Below, piece by piece: positions 44,751-55,384 of a DNA stretch of 64,000 nt; within the stretch, counting starts at the first letter, position 1; each line of letters starts with the position of its first letter. The notes under the pieces are model-generated. The model saw nothing but the letters and a program-made list of their open reading frames with translations. It made no database searches and had not been told where the DNA came from. The stretch is taken from NCBI GenBank assembly GCA_030737835.1, contig CM060847.1:3562484-3626483 (forward strand). The letters are read 5' to 3'. This DNA comes from Acorus gramineus. Taxonomy: Eukaryota > Streptophyta > Magnoliopsida > Acorales > Acoraceae. Position numbers and translations under genes: made by a program.

Positions 44751-45829
44751 AATCTACCTAGACATGCTTATTTAAAGATCGATACATCTCTTCTTTATAT
44801 TTTTTTAAAGTCCTCAACTTTAATCACTTATTTCGATTTGAATTCCTCCGTCAAACATTCGTTGATACATTGCTAGTTTGTAAAATATGATTTTTATTTT
44901 AAGTACCTGTAAACTAGGTTATTTAGTAATCAGTCTCTTCATTTTTCATATTTTATTTTTAAATCCTCATCTTCAAACGTTTTTTTTCTTATTAGTCCCT
45001 CAACAAAATGTCTGTATGATTTTGTAAGTAATTTGATATTTGAAACTTGTATACAAAATGTTTGGGGAAATATCTAAATCAAAACTGCATTTGTATTGTT
45101 AGGTGTTCAGTGACAATTTCAGTGTTATTCAACACAGCATATGTCCACCCAATCCGACATTGTATTGTCCTATAGTCTTAGCTGTCTAATTATGATTGAT
45201 TAGATAAATAGAAGAAGAATGATTACAAAAGCAAATTTTGAAGATTTTTTCATTATTGAATTTTGATCAAAATAGTGTGTATAATGAGAGGGAGATGAAG
45301 GCTATGGGAAATCACCAAACAGTGTGTACATTAAAAAATGGTTAAAAAAAAATGTATAAAAAAACAATGTGTATTATTAAGATTTTTTTTTTTTCGGTAT
45401 ACATGTATTATTAAGATTTGTTGTTTGGGTTTTTGTATGAGTTTGATGAGATTTTGGTTTTGCACACTTGATTGTTGATGATTGTATTTGCAAATTTTTT
45501 TTTTCTTTTTTGGCCATGATAGATCATGAATGTGTTCTTATTTTATTATTCAGGGTCCGGGTTAGACCCGGGTCCAACGGTCTGAGTTCGGGTCCGGATT
45601 TGGATTCAAAATTTTATTGACCCACAGCGTTCTGTCACAGGTTGGGTTTGAGTACACCCTGACCCGGCCGAGATCCGACCCGTTGACAGGTATCATTGCG
45701 AGTGGTGTATTAATCATTTTTAGTGCCGAGTCTTATCCAGCTAGACCTTTATTTTACTTTTGGTTTAATTTCTTTTTGTTTGAGTAGGAACCTCTTGTCT
45801 TGTCCAATAATTAATGGACATATTTATTA
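44751..45829. other. Intergenic, no gene seen
   Basis: AT-rich, with a CCGGGTTAGACCCGGGTCC palindromic stretch near 45557 and several ACCCG/CGGGT words. No open frame of interest. Confidence 0.4.
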
Positions 45830-46315
45830 TAGTTTTAATTTATATATTATAGATTATAAACTACAAATTTTATAATTTTAATTTTTTTAATCAATAGACA
45901 TGTTTGTTTTAACGGTTAAAAAACAAGGAATAACAATGGTTGTTTGTTGGAATAAATTGTAAAACAATTTTGTGTAATTGTCAAAAATATCATTTTAAAC
46001 TATACAAGAGGAAGAGTTTGAAATAAGAAGAAATAATGGTTGAGTGAAGATTTTATAGATAGGAAACCTGAAGAAGCGGTTAGTGTAAAAAGAAAGAGTT
46101 AAGAGCATTAGTGTCCAAATAAAAATTATTTGAAGCACTCCATTAGCGGTTATAATCTCATAAGCATCGTTTACCTAGTTTTCAATTGCTGATTTTTTAA
46201 AATTATTTTTAATTTAAATAAGTTATAATAATTTAAATAAACATGCAACAACTGTTTATTTTAAATTAAAAATTAGAATCACTAACTTAAAGTTTTAACA
46301 AACATGCATGTAAAA
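45830..46315. repeat. Dispersed AT-rich element, copy 2 (partner at 16255-16915)
   Basis: Collinear with 16255-16915 through GGTTATAATCTCATAAGCAT, ACAACTGTTTATTTTAAA and TTTTAACAAACATGCA. ACATGTTTGTT at the left and AACAAACATG at the right look like short terminal inverted repeats. Probably an old hAT-type non-autonomous element. Confidence 0.45.
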
Positions 46316-47845
46316 AACGATGAAATATTCTCATCCTTGATTCAAATAATACAAAAAACCCAAATTAAGCAAATTTTACCCCGGATTCAAGAATCACTCC
46401 TAATAGATCTCTCCAAAGTTGTTGTTATCTCCTACACCTTCGCCTCGGATTCGTAGGTATTTTGCGACACAATTTGTGTATATATAGGGTGGTGAAAGGA
46501 AGGATTCCTTCTATCATAAAACTTTCCTACTAATTGTTTGTCATTGTTGATGATGTCCTACTGACATATCATTCAGAGAAGATGAATGTACTCTTGGTGG
46601 TGAAAGAGCAATTGCAGACCTTCCCAACGAACTTCTAAGGTTCATATATAGAGCAAACCTCGTATCCCACCTGTAGAGAGATGTATAGTTAAATAAACAA
46701 AATATAATATTACCCTTCACTTAATACCCTACATTTTCTTTCTCCTTAAACACATCCCATCTTTTCAAAAAAAAAAAAAAAAAATAACCATTTCTTTTAT
46801 ACACATACACCACTTAAAAAAATCATTTCGGCTGATCTGTTTTTAAATTGTTTAAACGTTACATGGAATGTAAAATATTTATGTAAATGTAATTGTTATT
46901 TTACATTTATGTAAAGGTAATAAATAATTATGAGAGATGTAAACATATAGAATTCAGTTACATTTGTACATGTAACTAAATTTGAAACACCAAGTGAATA
47001 AAGATAAAGAAAACATTATACAGACCTGACACGACATACACTGTTAATCCAATTGATGAAATAGTTGATCGATCGAACACAAAATACGGTGGATGGACAA
47101 AAAACAATGGATGATAATCATTTTTAAAAAAATTCAATATGCTATTTTCATGTATTTACAGCATTTAATCATTCAAAGTGGTTAAATAAAAGAGTGAATA
47201 CCAATCCAAATTTTTGAACGGAATAAAAAAAAAGAATAAATACCGATCAAAATTTTGGAACGAAATAAAAAATAAACAAAAAAAAAAAAGAAAAACATTT
47301 GATTCAATTGTCTAAACGATTATAAGGAAGCTATGAAAACATAACTGCATGTATCCACAATTTGAGGGGATTACTTACAGAAAAGGCAAATTAACTTGCA
47401 TGGTAATGCAAAATGCCACCTCATAAGACTTGTGATGAGTCCTATAACTTGGAGCCTTAAAACCATTATTGTTGTTTTAAAAATATATTCCATTATAATA
47501 AATATAAAATAATATGCGCTATTCAATTTTTTATAAGTATATGTACATTATTAGTTAAATATGTTGATGCAATAACGTCTATAGAATTAGATCTCAATAC
47601 ATGTAGAACGACCAAGAGAACAAAATATCACAAAAAAAAAATACAATTTTTCGTGTGGTTCGATAAAAATATGTTGACATTCACGAAGGTAAGCAGAAAA
47701 CTATTCACTTTATAAAATAATTGTAGTACGTCTACATTGTCCCTTTTTTTCAGAGAGAAAAAACTAGAACGGTCGCATCTCATATAATGAGCCTCACAAT
47801 TTTTTTAATTATAACAAGGAGGAGACTAAATAAATACGATATAAA
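46316..47845. other. Intergenic, no gene seen
   Basis: AT-rich. Near 47595-47815, phrases such as TTTTTCGTGTGGTTCGATAA and GACATTCACGAAGG resemble LTR-like leader phrases on the reverse of those near 41950, but no ends were found. Confidence 0.35.
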
Positions 47846-48369
47846 TATGTCGTTGTGCTGCTACTTATAATGAAAAATTCAGCAATAGAAAGTAGTAAAA
47901 ATGTTGGCTAGTTATTTTGTAGCTCGGAGAGGTTTCCAATGGATTTCTCACGAAGCATGAATGTTTTCTTCATCGACTATATATTATAAGGCATTATTGA
48001 AGCTACAAGAGCTTCTGCGTGATTTGCACCAACTTGTGGCAGATTTCTCAGTGTTTATATTGTTTGCAGGCTCGGCCAATACTTGGAGATAAAGATCGAT
48101 TAGAAGAGCTTGCGGATCGAAGGCTAGAAGGCAAGTACCCAAAATACGATTTTGTGCGGGTTTGCACAATTGCAGCAGCCTGCGTGGCGCCCGAGGCAGC
48201 TCAGCGGCCCACGATGGGGGAGGTAGTGCAGTCCCTTAAAATGGTGCAGCGTGTGACCGAATACCAAGATGCTACCCAGATCACCTCCGTCCGTCCCAAT
48301 ATCAGACAGTCGTCCACGACCTACGAATCAGACATTTCGTCATCGATGTTCTCCTCTGGACCCATTTCA
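47846..48369 (+). pseudogene. Chimeric duplicate fragment of the receptor-like kinase
   Basis: A partial copy of the kinase at 33699-38805, same orientation. About 47846-47982 matches intron sequence at 36987-37127. It is joined directly to a copy of 38337-38725: the end of the last intron, its TTGTTTGCAG acceptor and most of the last exon. Exons 5-7 (about 1.2 kb), with the catalytic core, are missing at the junction. The exon part reads [20 protein letters not shown] and on to [10 protein letters not shown], with few changes (for example Arg to Gly in ILRDK). Homology ends after GGACCCATTTC, so the last ~27 residues are absent. Neither promoter nor ectodomain is present; non-functional as a kinase. 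Confidence 0.88.
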
Positions 48370-48615
48370 CCAACTAGATGTGTCTTCTTATATGATAATA
48401 AAAAAAAAACAATGACACGCTTGAGAATCTGTAAAGGTTGAAGTTATAATAAATAGTGTAGACGTTAAAACTGCAATGTCATTTGGGTCTGTGACGACGT
48501 TTTTTGTCTTTTCAATAAGAAATTCACCCCAACGCGCATTTGCCTTAGTCAATGAAAGATGTCTACTCAACGACATTTGATTTTTTTTTTTTCCATCTTT
48601 TTCCCCGTTGTCTAT
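48370..48615. other. Junction sequence after the kinase fragment
   Basis: ACACGCTTGAGAATCTGTAA at about 48415 recurs near 49264 and 53180, so the kinase fragment abuts a dispersed repeat family. No gene. Confidence 0.45.
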
Positions 48616-48892
48616 TTGGGCTGGGCGGCCGGCGGGGTGGTTGTGTTGTGGAAAAATTTATCACTATCAAATGCGCTTCAAAATTTGTATAATCATGATA
48701 ATATTCATGTGAAAACAAATTTAATATTTCATGTCTCAATGACCTTAGACCCATTTGAGCTAGGGCGGCCGGCGGGGTGGGTGTGTTGTGGAAAAATTTA
48801 TCACTATCAAGTGCGCTTCAAAATTTGTATAATCATGATAATATACAGGTGAAACCAAATTTAATATTTTATGTCTCAATGACTTTAGACCC
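48616..48892. repeat. Two tandem ~139-bp units with a GC-rich head
   Basis: Units 48616-48753 and 48754-48892 each start GGGCTGGGCGGCCGGCGGGG or GAGCTAGGGCGGCCGGCGGG, continue TTGTGGAAAAATTTATCACT and end TTAGACCCAT. They differ at only a few positions, implying a recent duplication. The head resembles GC-rich patches at 17680, 22600, 43110, 44180 and 61675. Confidence 0.8.
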
Positions 48893-49054
48893 ATATGTTC
48901 TAAAATTAATATTCCTCACAGGAGACATTAACTTTCAATGATTTTCATGGGGAGGCATAAACTTCAAAAAAATAAATAAATAATTCCAAGTGGTGTCACA
49001 TTATTGATTAGTTATGGCCTGCTAATAATTAATGGACACTGTCCTTCTGGGGTC
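48893..49054. other. Intergenic, no gene seen
   Basis: Contains AAGTGGTGTCACATTATTGATTAG-type sequence like that at 43715 and 61755, part of the dispersed repeat family. Confidence 0.4.
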
Positions 49055-49350
49055 ACCCTTATCACTTATTTAAACTACTGTAGCTCGCATGCGGAAAAAG
49101 TAGTGTGATACCAAAAGGTTGTTTTCCGTTGGTTGCAGTGAACTCTAATTACAATGTTCTAAGTACATGTAAGGATCATGCCATTAGATGTCATTGCACC
49201 GAATAAAATTCACCCACTTAATATGTCATCTTAGAAAGACAGGAAAAAAAAAAAAAAAAAACATGCTTGAGAATCTATAAATATTGAAGTTCTAAACTAT
49301 ACTCTCGTTCTAGCCAAGGGGGATTCTAATATGTGGAGAATTGGCCAATG
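49055..49350. repeat. Dispersed repeat, partner at 52935-53265
   Basis: Shares GTGTGATACCAAA, GGTTGTT, GCATGTGAAAAAAG-like and ACATGCTTGAGAAT blocks, and CTAGCCAAGGG with ATGTGGAGAATT, in the same order and orientation as 52935-53265. Confidence 0.65.
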
Positions 49351-50169
49351 ACTGATCACCGGTTGGGTTGTTAATATTCGGACATGTTTTGGATTTTCTT
49401 TTTAACCGTTGTTCAGTTTTATTTCAGTTTAATTTGGATAACATTACGACTTGTTATTAGACTCTACTATATAGATGCTTTGAAATGATATCATCTTAAT
49501 TTGGATATTATGAAACAAAATATAGCGGATTCATCCTCTTTGTGGCAAGATTTCAGGTACTACATGGTTTACATCATCAAAGAAATGTTATTAATCTCTT
49601 TGACTTGGTTTGGCATGGAAACAAGGGATTGGAATAAGAAAATAATTGAGTTAAATCACATGTTATCTCATATAGTATAACAACGAAAAAGGATAAAGCA
49701 TGGACAATTATCCGTATTTTGAAAGAAAAAGCGTAGATATTTTGTTCTAGGTAAAAGGTGGAACATACTTTATTTCCATTTTTAATCTCATTTTGTAAAA
49801 CATAAACAACATTTATAACTGTCATTTCTAAAAAAATAAAAACAAAAAACTTCATAAAACCACAACCAACAATATTAACAACAATATTAACGCATAGAAA
49901 GGATAGACTTGGTATTTTTTAAAAAAAATAAAAAATTGAAGTTATCTTATATTTTAGATCATGTGATCCAAATACAAATTTAATAATAAGAACACGAAAA
50001 ATAAAAATAGCAAAATGTATTATCAAATGTAAATATAAATAAAAATAATGATCTTAATAAAATTAAATTAATTTATCTTAAATATTTATCTATTTATCAA
50101 ACTAGACCTTTATGATTGTTATGACTTATGATGTAATACGATTCATTTTGATATGCAGTTCTACAAATG
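49351..50169. other. Intergenic, no gene seen
   Basis: AT-rich. A minus-strand 92-codon open frame (49577-49855) is low-complexity and hydrophobic with no family resemblance; not accepted. Confidence 0.4.
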
Positions 50170-51070
50170 GAGGTGTACTTCAAATCCCAAATTTAAAAAA
50201 CATTGTTTTGACCAAAAATGCAAAAGACAAAAAATAAAACAAAAGTTGATGGGTGGTATGGAGCGATGCTCCCGCTGAAGTTAGAAAACTTGTTTAGATT
50301 TATGGTAAAATTTTATCGGCTTTTCCACTGCGAATTCAAATATTCCAAGGTCATGAAGTGACGTTTTGGAAATGAAAGTTAGATTTTCAAAACATAGAGA
50401 TTTTAAATCTATTAACAAAAATCATCTTCAGCCCCTTCTTGTTTGTTTGTTTGTCAAAGAGATGTTAATGAAGTCTTATGGGGGCGTTTTGTGTAACGCG
50501 CATTAAGACACACTTCTGCTTTTAAATAAAGCAAAAACAGGTTATCAAACGTCTCGCAAAAAACAGATTTAATTAAAAAGTTATTTGATATAAAAATATT
50601 ATTTTTTAAAAAACACAGAAAATGAGTTTTCTATGAATTAGGTTTATTTAAATCAGTTTAATTAAAATCTTATTTTTCAAATGTGTCTTTTAATGTTACT
50701 TATTTACATGTAGACACAACTTAAATAAAAAGAAAATTAATAACGTAGAGCCAAAGAATACAGCTGTGGCAATCATTTTGAGAAGTCTAATAAAGAAATT
50801 GAATTAATGAAGACCTATTGGTCTATCAATTAAAATAAGACTATTGCTATGAAAAAAATGGATTAACAAAGACCATCAAAGTCTTAAAGCATTGTATATG
50901 TATATATATATATATATATATTGCACGTAGAACATTTACATGTAGAAGCTATTTGAATAAAAAGAAAATTAATCACATGGAGCCAACGAAATACAGCTGC
51001 CGCAATCATCAAAGTCTAATACAGAAATTTAATAAACAGAAAATTAATAACATAGAGCCAAAGAAAATTA
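50170..51070. repeat. Inverted partner of 21390-21960 plus local tandem copies
   Basis: 50170-50890 is the reverse-oriented copy of 21390-21960. From about 50700 to 51070 the sequence AAAGAAAATTAATAAC with GAGCCAA(A/C)GAA and ACAGCTG is repeated two to three times, with a TA dinucleotide run (about 50899-50922) between copies. Confidence 0.5.
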
Positions 51071-51689
51071 ATCAGCCGACGCGAAGGGGCTGATCGACCT
51101 CAAAACGGGTGAAATGACCACCATATCCTAGTTCTTTCTTTCATAACCCAACCACAGTCCCCAACCATTTTGTTTCATTAGAAAACCCCATTTTTAACAT
51201 TCCCCAGCAAACGTTAGGGGCTCCTCTGAAAACCCTAACATTCTTCACTCCCCAAGAAATTATATATCTGAAACATATATAGCTAATGCGGTTCAGTTTA
51301 TACACAGCCGAACTCAAAATTTTCGCAGAGTGGGAAAAGACGAGCATTGAAGATGTTAGCAAGCCATTATTCATTCATTGATTTTGTGCTTACCCCTGAC
51401 TGGTGTGAATGGAGGCGCTCCACCTTTGGAAGCAGCGGCGGCAAGTGAAAGTGATACAGTGATAGCAGTAATGCAAAATTTAGGGTTCTCTCACACTTCG
51501 GTCAGGTGGTCAAGAAGGCTCTCAGGGGTATACTGGTAATGTGTTTATGCAGCGTCTGCAACGTGAGGAGATAAGCCAAACAGGATCCAAATCACGTTAG
51601 ATAGCATCGTCATTGCGCACCTGTTGAAAACCCCGCCTCATTCGCTGCGGTCCAATCATCTCGCGTTTGGATGCCCTGATTGAACCAAA
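51071..51689. other. Intergenic, no gene seen
   Basis: Somewhat richer in GC than its neighbours, with TAGGGTTCTCTCACAC at about 51480. The short frame at 51141-51374 (minus) has no recognisable family. A degraded gene end cannot be excluded. Confidence 0.3.
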
Positions 51690-52528
51690 ACACCCAATAT
51701 TTTATGTAACCCACCTTTAAAAAAAAAAAAAAGAAAAAAAATTACCCTGTTGTAAACACTTAATTTTTTTTTCTATCTTCATCCCTTTAATTTTCTCTAG
51801 TCCCATAAAATCACAGTTCTCCCCCTGTAAGTTCATATATGTTTTATGTAACTTTCAGAACACAAAATATAATTTATGTAAATATAATCTGTATGTGCAT
51901 TATTACGCATGTCATATAAAAATGTTAACTTGCAAAACACTAGACAAACATATCTTAATGTAAAACATCTGAAAATATTTTATCACAATAAAAACATCAA
52001 AGCATTTGAATTCATTGAATGTTTGCATTCCAATGTTTTTTTCCTACCTTAATGAACTAAGATATTATATTTTCTCTGATTATCTTCATGTCATTTTAGT
52101 TGAAATTGAATATAATGTTACACCTCGAGTTAGCAAGTGTACATCATTAGGAACAAAGCGTAGTTCAAACTATATTAGAGATGTCACAATTAGTCATACA
52201 CTCAAATAAATCAAACATCAACAAGTGTGTACTTTATGATAATATAAGAACCACATATATATTAATGTTATGCATTAATGTATGTTTCTCTAGTATTTTG
52301 TAAGTTATCATTTTCACATAACATAATAATGCATTTACATATAATATTTACAGAAATTACATTTTGTGTTCTCCAAGTTATAGAAAGCATATATGCACTT
52401 ACAGAGAGAAACTACGATTTTGTGGGGTTGGGGGAATTAAAGGGATGAGGGTAAAAATTAAGTGTTTACTGCAAGGATAAAGAATTTTTTTAAAAAAGAT
52501 GGGGGTTACAGAAAATATTGGGGGTTGG
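51690..52528. mobile_element. Foldback MITE with ~150-bp inverted ends
   Basis: Left end CACCCAATATTTTATGTAAC and right end whose complement is AACCCCCAATATTTTCTGTA. Pairing continues through GTAAACACTTAATTTTT, CATCCCTTTAATT and CACAAAATC-type blocks to about 51840 and 52385. The interior is AT-rich. A target duplication could not be fixed (a TTA repeat follows the right end). No transposase. Confidence 0.65.
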
Positions 52529-52799
52529 CTGTCCTTATTATTATTATTATTATTATTATGAAAAATCTGACATTTGTTAAGAAAATTCTGGATGCATAGT
52601 TTACACATTAACCATCTGCCTTGGATAAGTTCAGTGGGATTCAAACTTGAGAAAGAGATAAAGGTTGTTTTGAATTTATCTAGATTTAGTTAGTTAGGTA
52701 ATTAGTTAAGTCATCGATCTTGAAAAAATAAAATTTTGAATTTTTTTTTTATATCTTAGCTGTTTCTAACATCGATCATTATCTTTAAAAAAATATTTA

Positions 52800-52925
52800 C
52801 ATAAGTCACATTAGGGCTCTCCCTATAAAAAAATCCGAACTCCATCATCATCACCGGGATCAAACCCTGGACAATTGCGCGATGCGGGTGCATTCCAACC
52901 TACTCGCCAGCAAGGTGTGGTGCGG
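52800..52925 (-). mobile_element. Probable tRNA-derived SINE (Au-SINE-like)
   Basis: On the minus strand: GCTGGCGAGTAGGTTGG (A-box-like), then GGGTTTGATCCCGG (B-box-like) about 30 bases on, then GGAGTTCGG and a T run. Spacing and order fit an RNA-polymerase-III promoter of a plant SINE. The full 5' and 3' limits and target duplication were not resolved. Confidence 0.45.
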
Positions 52926-52934
52926 GACGTTACG

Positions 52935-53265
52935 TTGCGGCTTTAGGGTCACCCATGTTTCACCTATTTCGACAACTGTTGTTGGCATGTGAAAAAAGTT
53001 GTGTGATACCAAAGGGTTGTTCTCCGCTGGTTTTAGTGGACAATCCCATTGTCTGTTCTAGATACATAGTGTCTTAAAAGTCTTCTCTAATGTTAGTAGT
53101 GTTGTACATATGTAAGGAATATTGCATACCATTAAATGCCTTTGCACCCACTTAAGTCCATCTGAGAAAGAAAAAAAACGACATGCTTGAGAATATGTAA
53201 AGGTTGAAGTTCCAAACTATACTCTTGTTCTAGCCAAGGGAGATTCTGATATGTGGAGAATTGCA
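52935..53265. repeat. Dispersed repeat, partner at 49055-49350
   Basis: See partner: GTGTGATACCAAAGGGTTGT, CATTAAATGCCTTTGCACC, ACATGCTTGAGAATATG and GCCAAGGGAGATTCTGATAT in matching order. It leads directly into the C-run tandem array. Confidence 0.65.
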
Positions 53266-54185
53266 CCCCCCCCCAACCACCCCTTCCTGTAAATTTCCTC
53301 TCGATCAACTACACTGCTGCATCATTTGACATCAGAGTTTTGCTTTTAAATATATTGGATAATGTCTAGGTGAGATTCTTGTTCTGACGAGATGATGAAA
53401 GATTAGAGATAGTCACATAAGATTATGTATATCTTATGTTAAAACAAATCAATTTTAAAATTCATTGATTGAAAATTCAACACCCCCCACCTTCCTGTAA
53501 ATTTCCTCTCGGTCAACTACACCGCTACATCTGGCATCAAAGTTTTGCTTTTAAATATATTAGGTCATATCTAGGCGAGATTCTTGTTCTGACGAGATGA
53601 TGAAAGATTAGAGATATATAGCCACATAAGATGATATATATCTTATGTTAAAACAAATCAGTCTCATAATTCATTGATTGAAAATGTCAACCATTTGCGT
53701 TTGAATATATTAATAGGGCGCTGGGCGAGTAAGAAATTACCTTATGTGTCCCTGTAATTTTTGATATGTGGAGAATTGCACCCCCCCCCCTCCGTTCCTG
53801 TAAATTTTCTCTGTCAACTATACTGCTGCATCATCTGACATCAGAGTTTTGCTTTTAAATATATATTGGATAATGTCTATGCGAGATTATGTATATCTTA
53901 TGTTAAAATAAATCAGTCTCAAAATTCATTGATTGAAAATCCTTCCCTCCCCCCCTTCCTGTAAATTTCCTCTCAATCAATTACGCCGTTGCATCATCTG
54001 ACATCAAAGTTTTGCTTTTAAATATATTGGATAATATCTAGGCGAGATTCTTGTTCCGACGAGATGATGAAAGATTAGAGATAACCGCATAAGATGATAA
54101 AATGTCAACCATTTGTATTTGAATATATTAATGGTGGGATTGGGAGTAAGAAATTAACTTCTGTGTCATTGTAATTTTTCTTTAT
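53266..54185. repeat. Four-unit tandem array headed by C-runs
   Basis: Units start near 53266, 53481, 53780 and 53942. Each has a run of C, then CTGTAAATTT(C/T)CTCT, CATCAGAGTTTTGCTTTTAA, ATATTGG and in most GACGAGATGATGAAAGATTA. The second and fourth units carry the same extra tail (GAGTAAGAAATTA). The first and third are preceded by GATATGTGGAGAATTGCA. The array is therefore a duplicated dimer. Confidence 0.8.
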
Positions 54186-55165
54186 TTGGGATATGTCACT
54201 CGTGGGGAACCTAAAAGGCTGCCCAACCTGTCTATGCTAGGAGCTTAAGGCCAACCAACCTAGTTATCACGATACATTGCGAACATAATTCAATAGGGAG
54301 ATAAATCCATGTTAGTTTCAAGGGATAAAAAAATCTATCAATGTTATTTTTATTCACATTTGTCAGCATTGTGACAAAAAATGAAAATAAATGTTATTTC
54401 AGTTTTAGTAGAACAAAAAAAAATACCTATTTTTATTTTGAAAGTGGGACAAAAATAGAAATAAATGTTATTTTAGCCTTTAGGTGGAACAAAAAAATCC
54501 TCATTTAATTTTCATTTCAAAATTGGGACAATTGTTTACACTTTATCTCGATTATTTTTTTATACTAAATGGGATAAGTTGTCATCCCCTCCACTTATTC
54601 CCACAATTGCACTTTATCTCACCACTTATCTATGTGTCAAAATAGTACACAAAGTACAATAAAATTACCATTTTTATTTCACCCAAACATTTGGGGAGGC
54701 AGATTTTCCCAATAATATTTAACAAGCAAAAATAAGTGAGGATCATTCATTACTCTTGAGTTAATATTATATATATTATAAGTGATATGGAATGTCCTGA
54801 GTGGGGCTTTTTTTTAAAAAAAAATGATTATGTTATATTCAATTTATATTACAGTTTTGTATATCTTCTTCGCTACCAAAACTCACTGTGACGTGATTAT
54901 ATAACCTATTAGAATTTTTTTATGTATTTTCTAAATAAATTGATACAATTTATTACCGTATAAAGATTCATATCTCATCAGAGGAGTGCATTTTGATCGA
55001 GTTGATAACAGTATAACATTTTATATATATAAAAAAAAAAAAGCATTTAGCGACAACTGACCACCTGTCCCAATGCCCAATGCCTCATAACAAAGTAAAC
55101 AAATAATAAAATAAATCTATTCGCATGTGCTGAGATCGTCTGTCAAAAACAACAATGATCAAACC

Positions 55166-55167
<2 letters not shown>
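54186..55167. other. Upstream region of the fourth DUF247 gene, no gene seen
   Basis: AT-rich, with a repeated GTGGGACAAAAATAGAAATAAATGTTA-type phrase in two or three variants around 54350-54510. No coding signal. Confidence 0.4.

Positions 55168-55196
<29 letters not shown>
55168..55196. repeat. Poly-C run of 29
   Basis: An unbroken run of 29 C on the plus strand about 110 bases before the TATA box of the DUF247 gene at 55385. Long C/G runs are rare here otherwise. Length may be affected by sequencing error. Confidence 0.8.
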
Positions 55197-55306
55197 GTTT
55201 ACAGTCAAAGCTCAAAGCTGGGAAGGAAGCTACAGACAAAGGCCAGCTGGAGTTGATAATCAATGAGAGAGAAGGAGAAGCCACCCAGAATGTGCCTCTT
55301 CCCTTC

Positions 55307-55313
55307 TATAAAT
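55307..55313 (+). promoter_or_regulatory. Probable TATA box of the fourth DUF247 gene
   Basis: TATAAAT in TTCTATAAATTTGGG, 78 bases before the start codon. The same word in related context precedes the three tandem intronless copies, at about half the distance. Confidence 0.55.
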
Positions 55314-55384
55314 TTGGGTTAGATAAACACAAGGAGGTGACCAACCTAAATTCTAAACCTTAAAACCAAAAAAAAAAAAAAAAA

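Noticed and set aside
47984-48169. Short minus-strand frame over the kinase fragment
   Set aside because: The same antisense frame appears over the source exon at 38339-38551; both are shadows of the kinase exon.
48559-48852. 97-codon plus-strand frame with repeated LGWAAGG-like peptide
   Set aside because: It is simply the translation of the 139-bp tandem duplication; no start context or homologue recognised.
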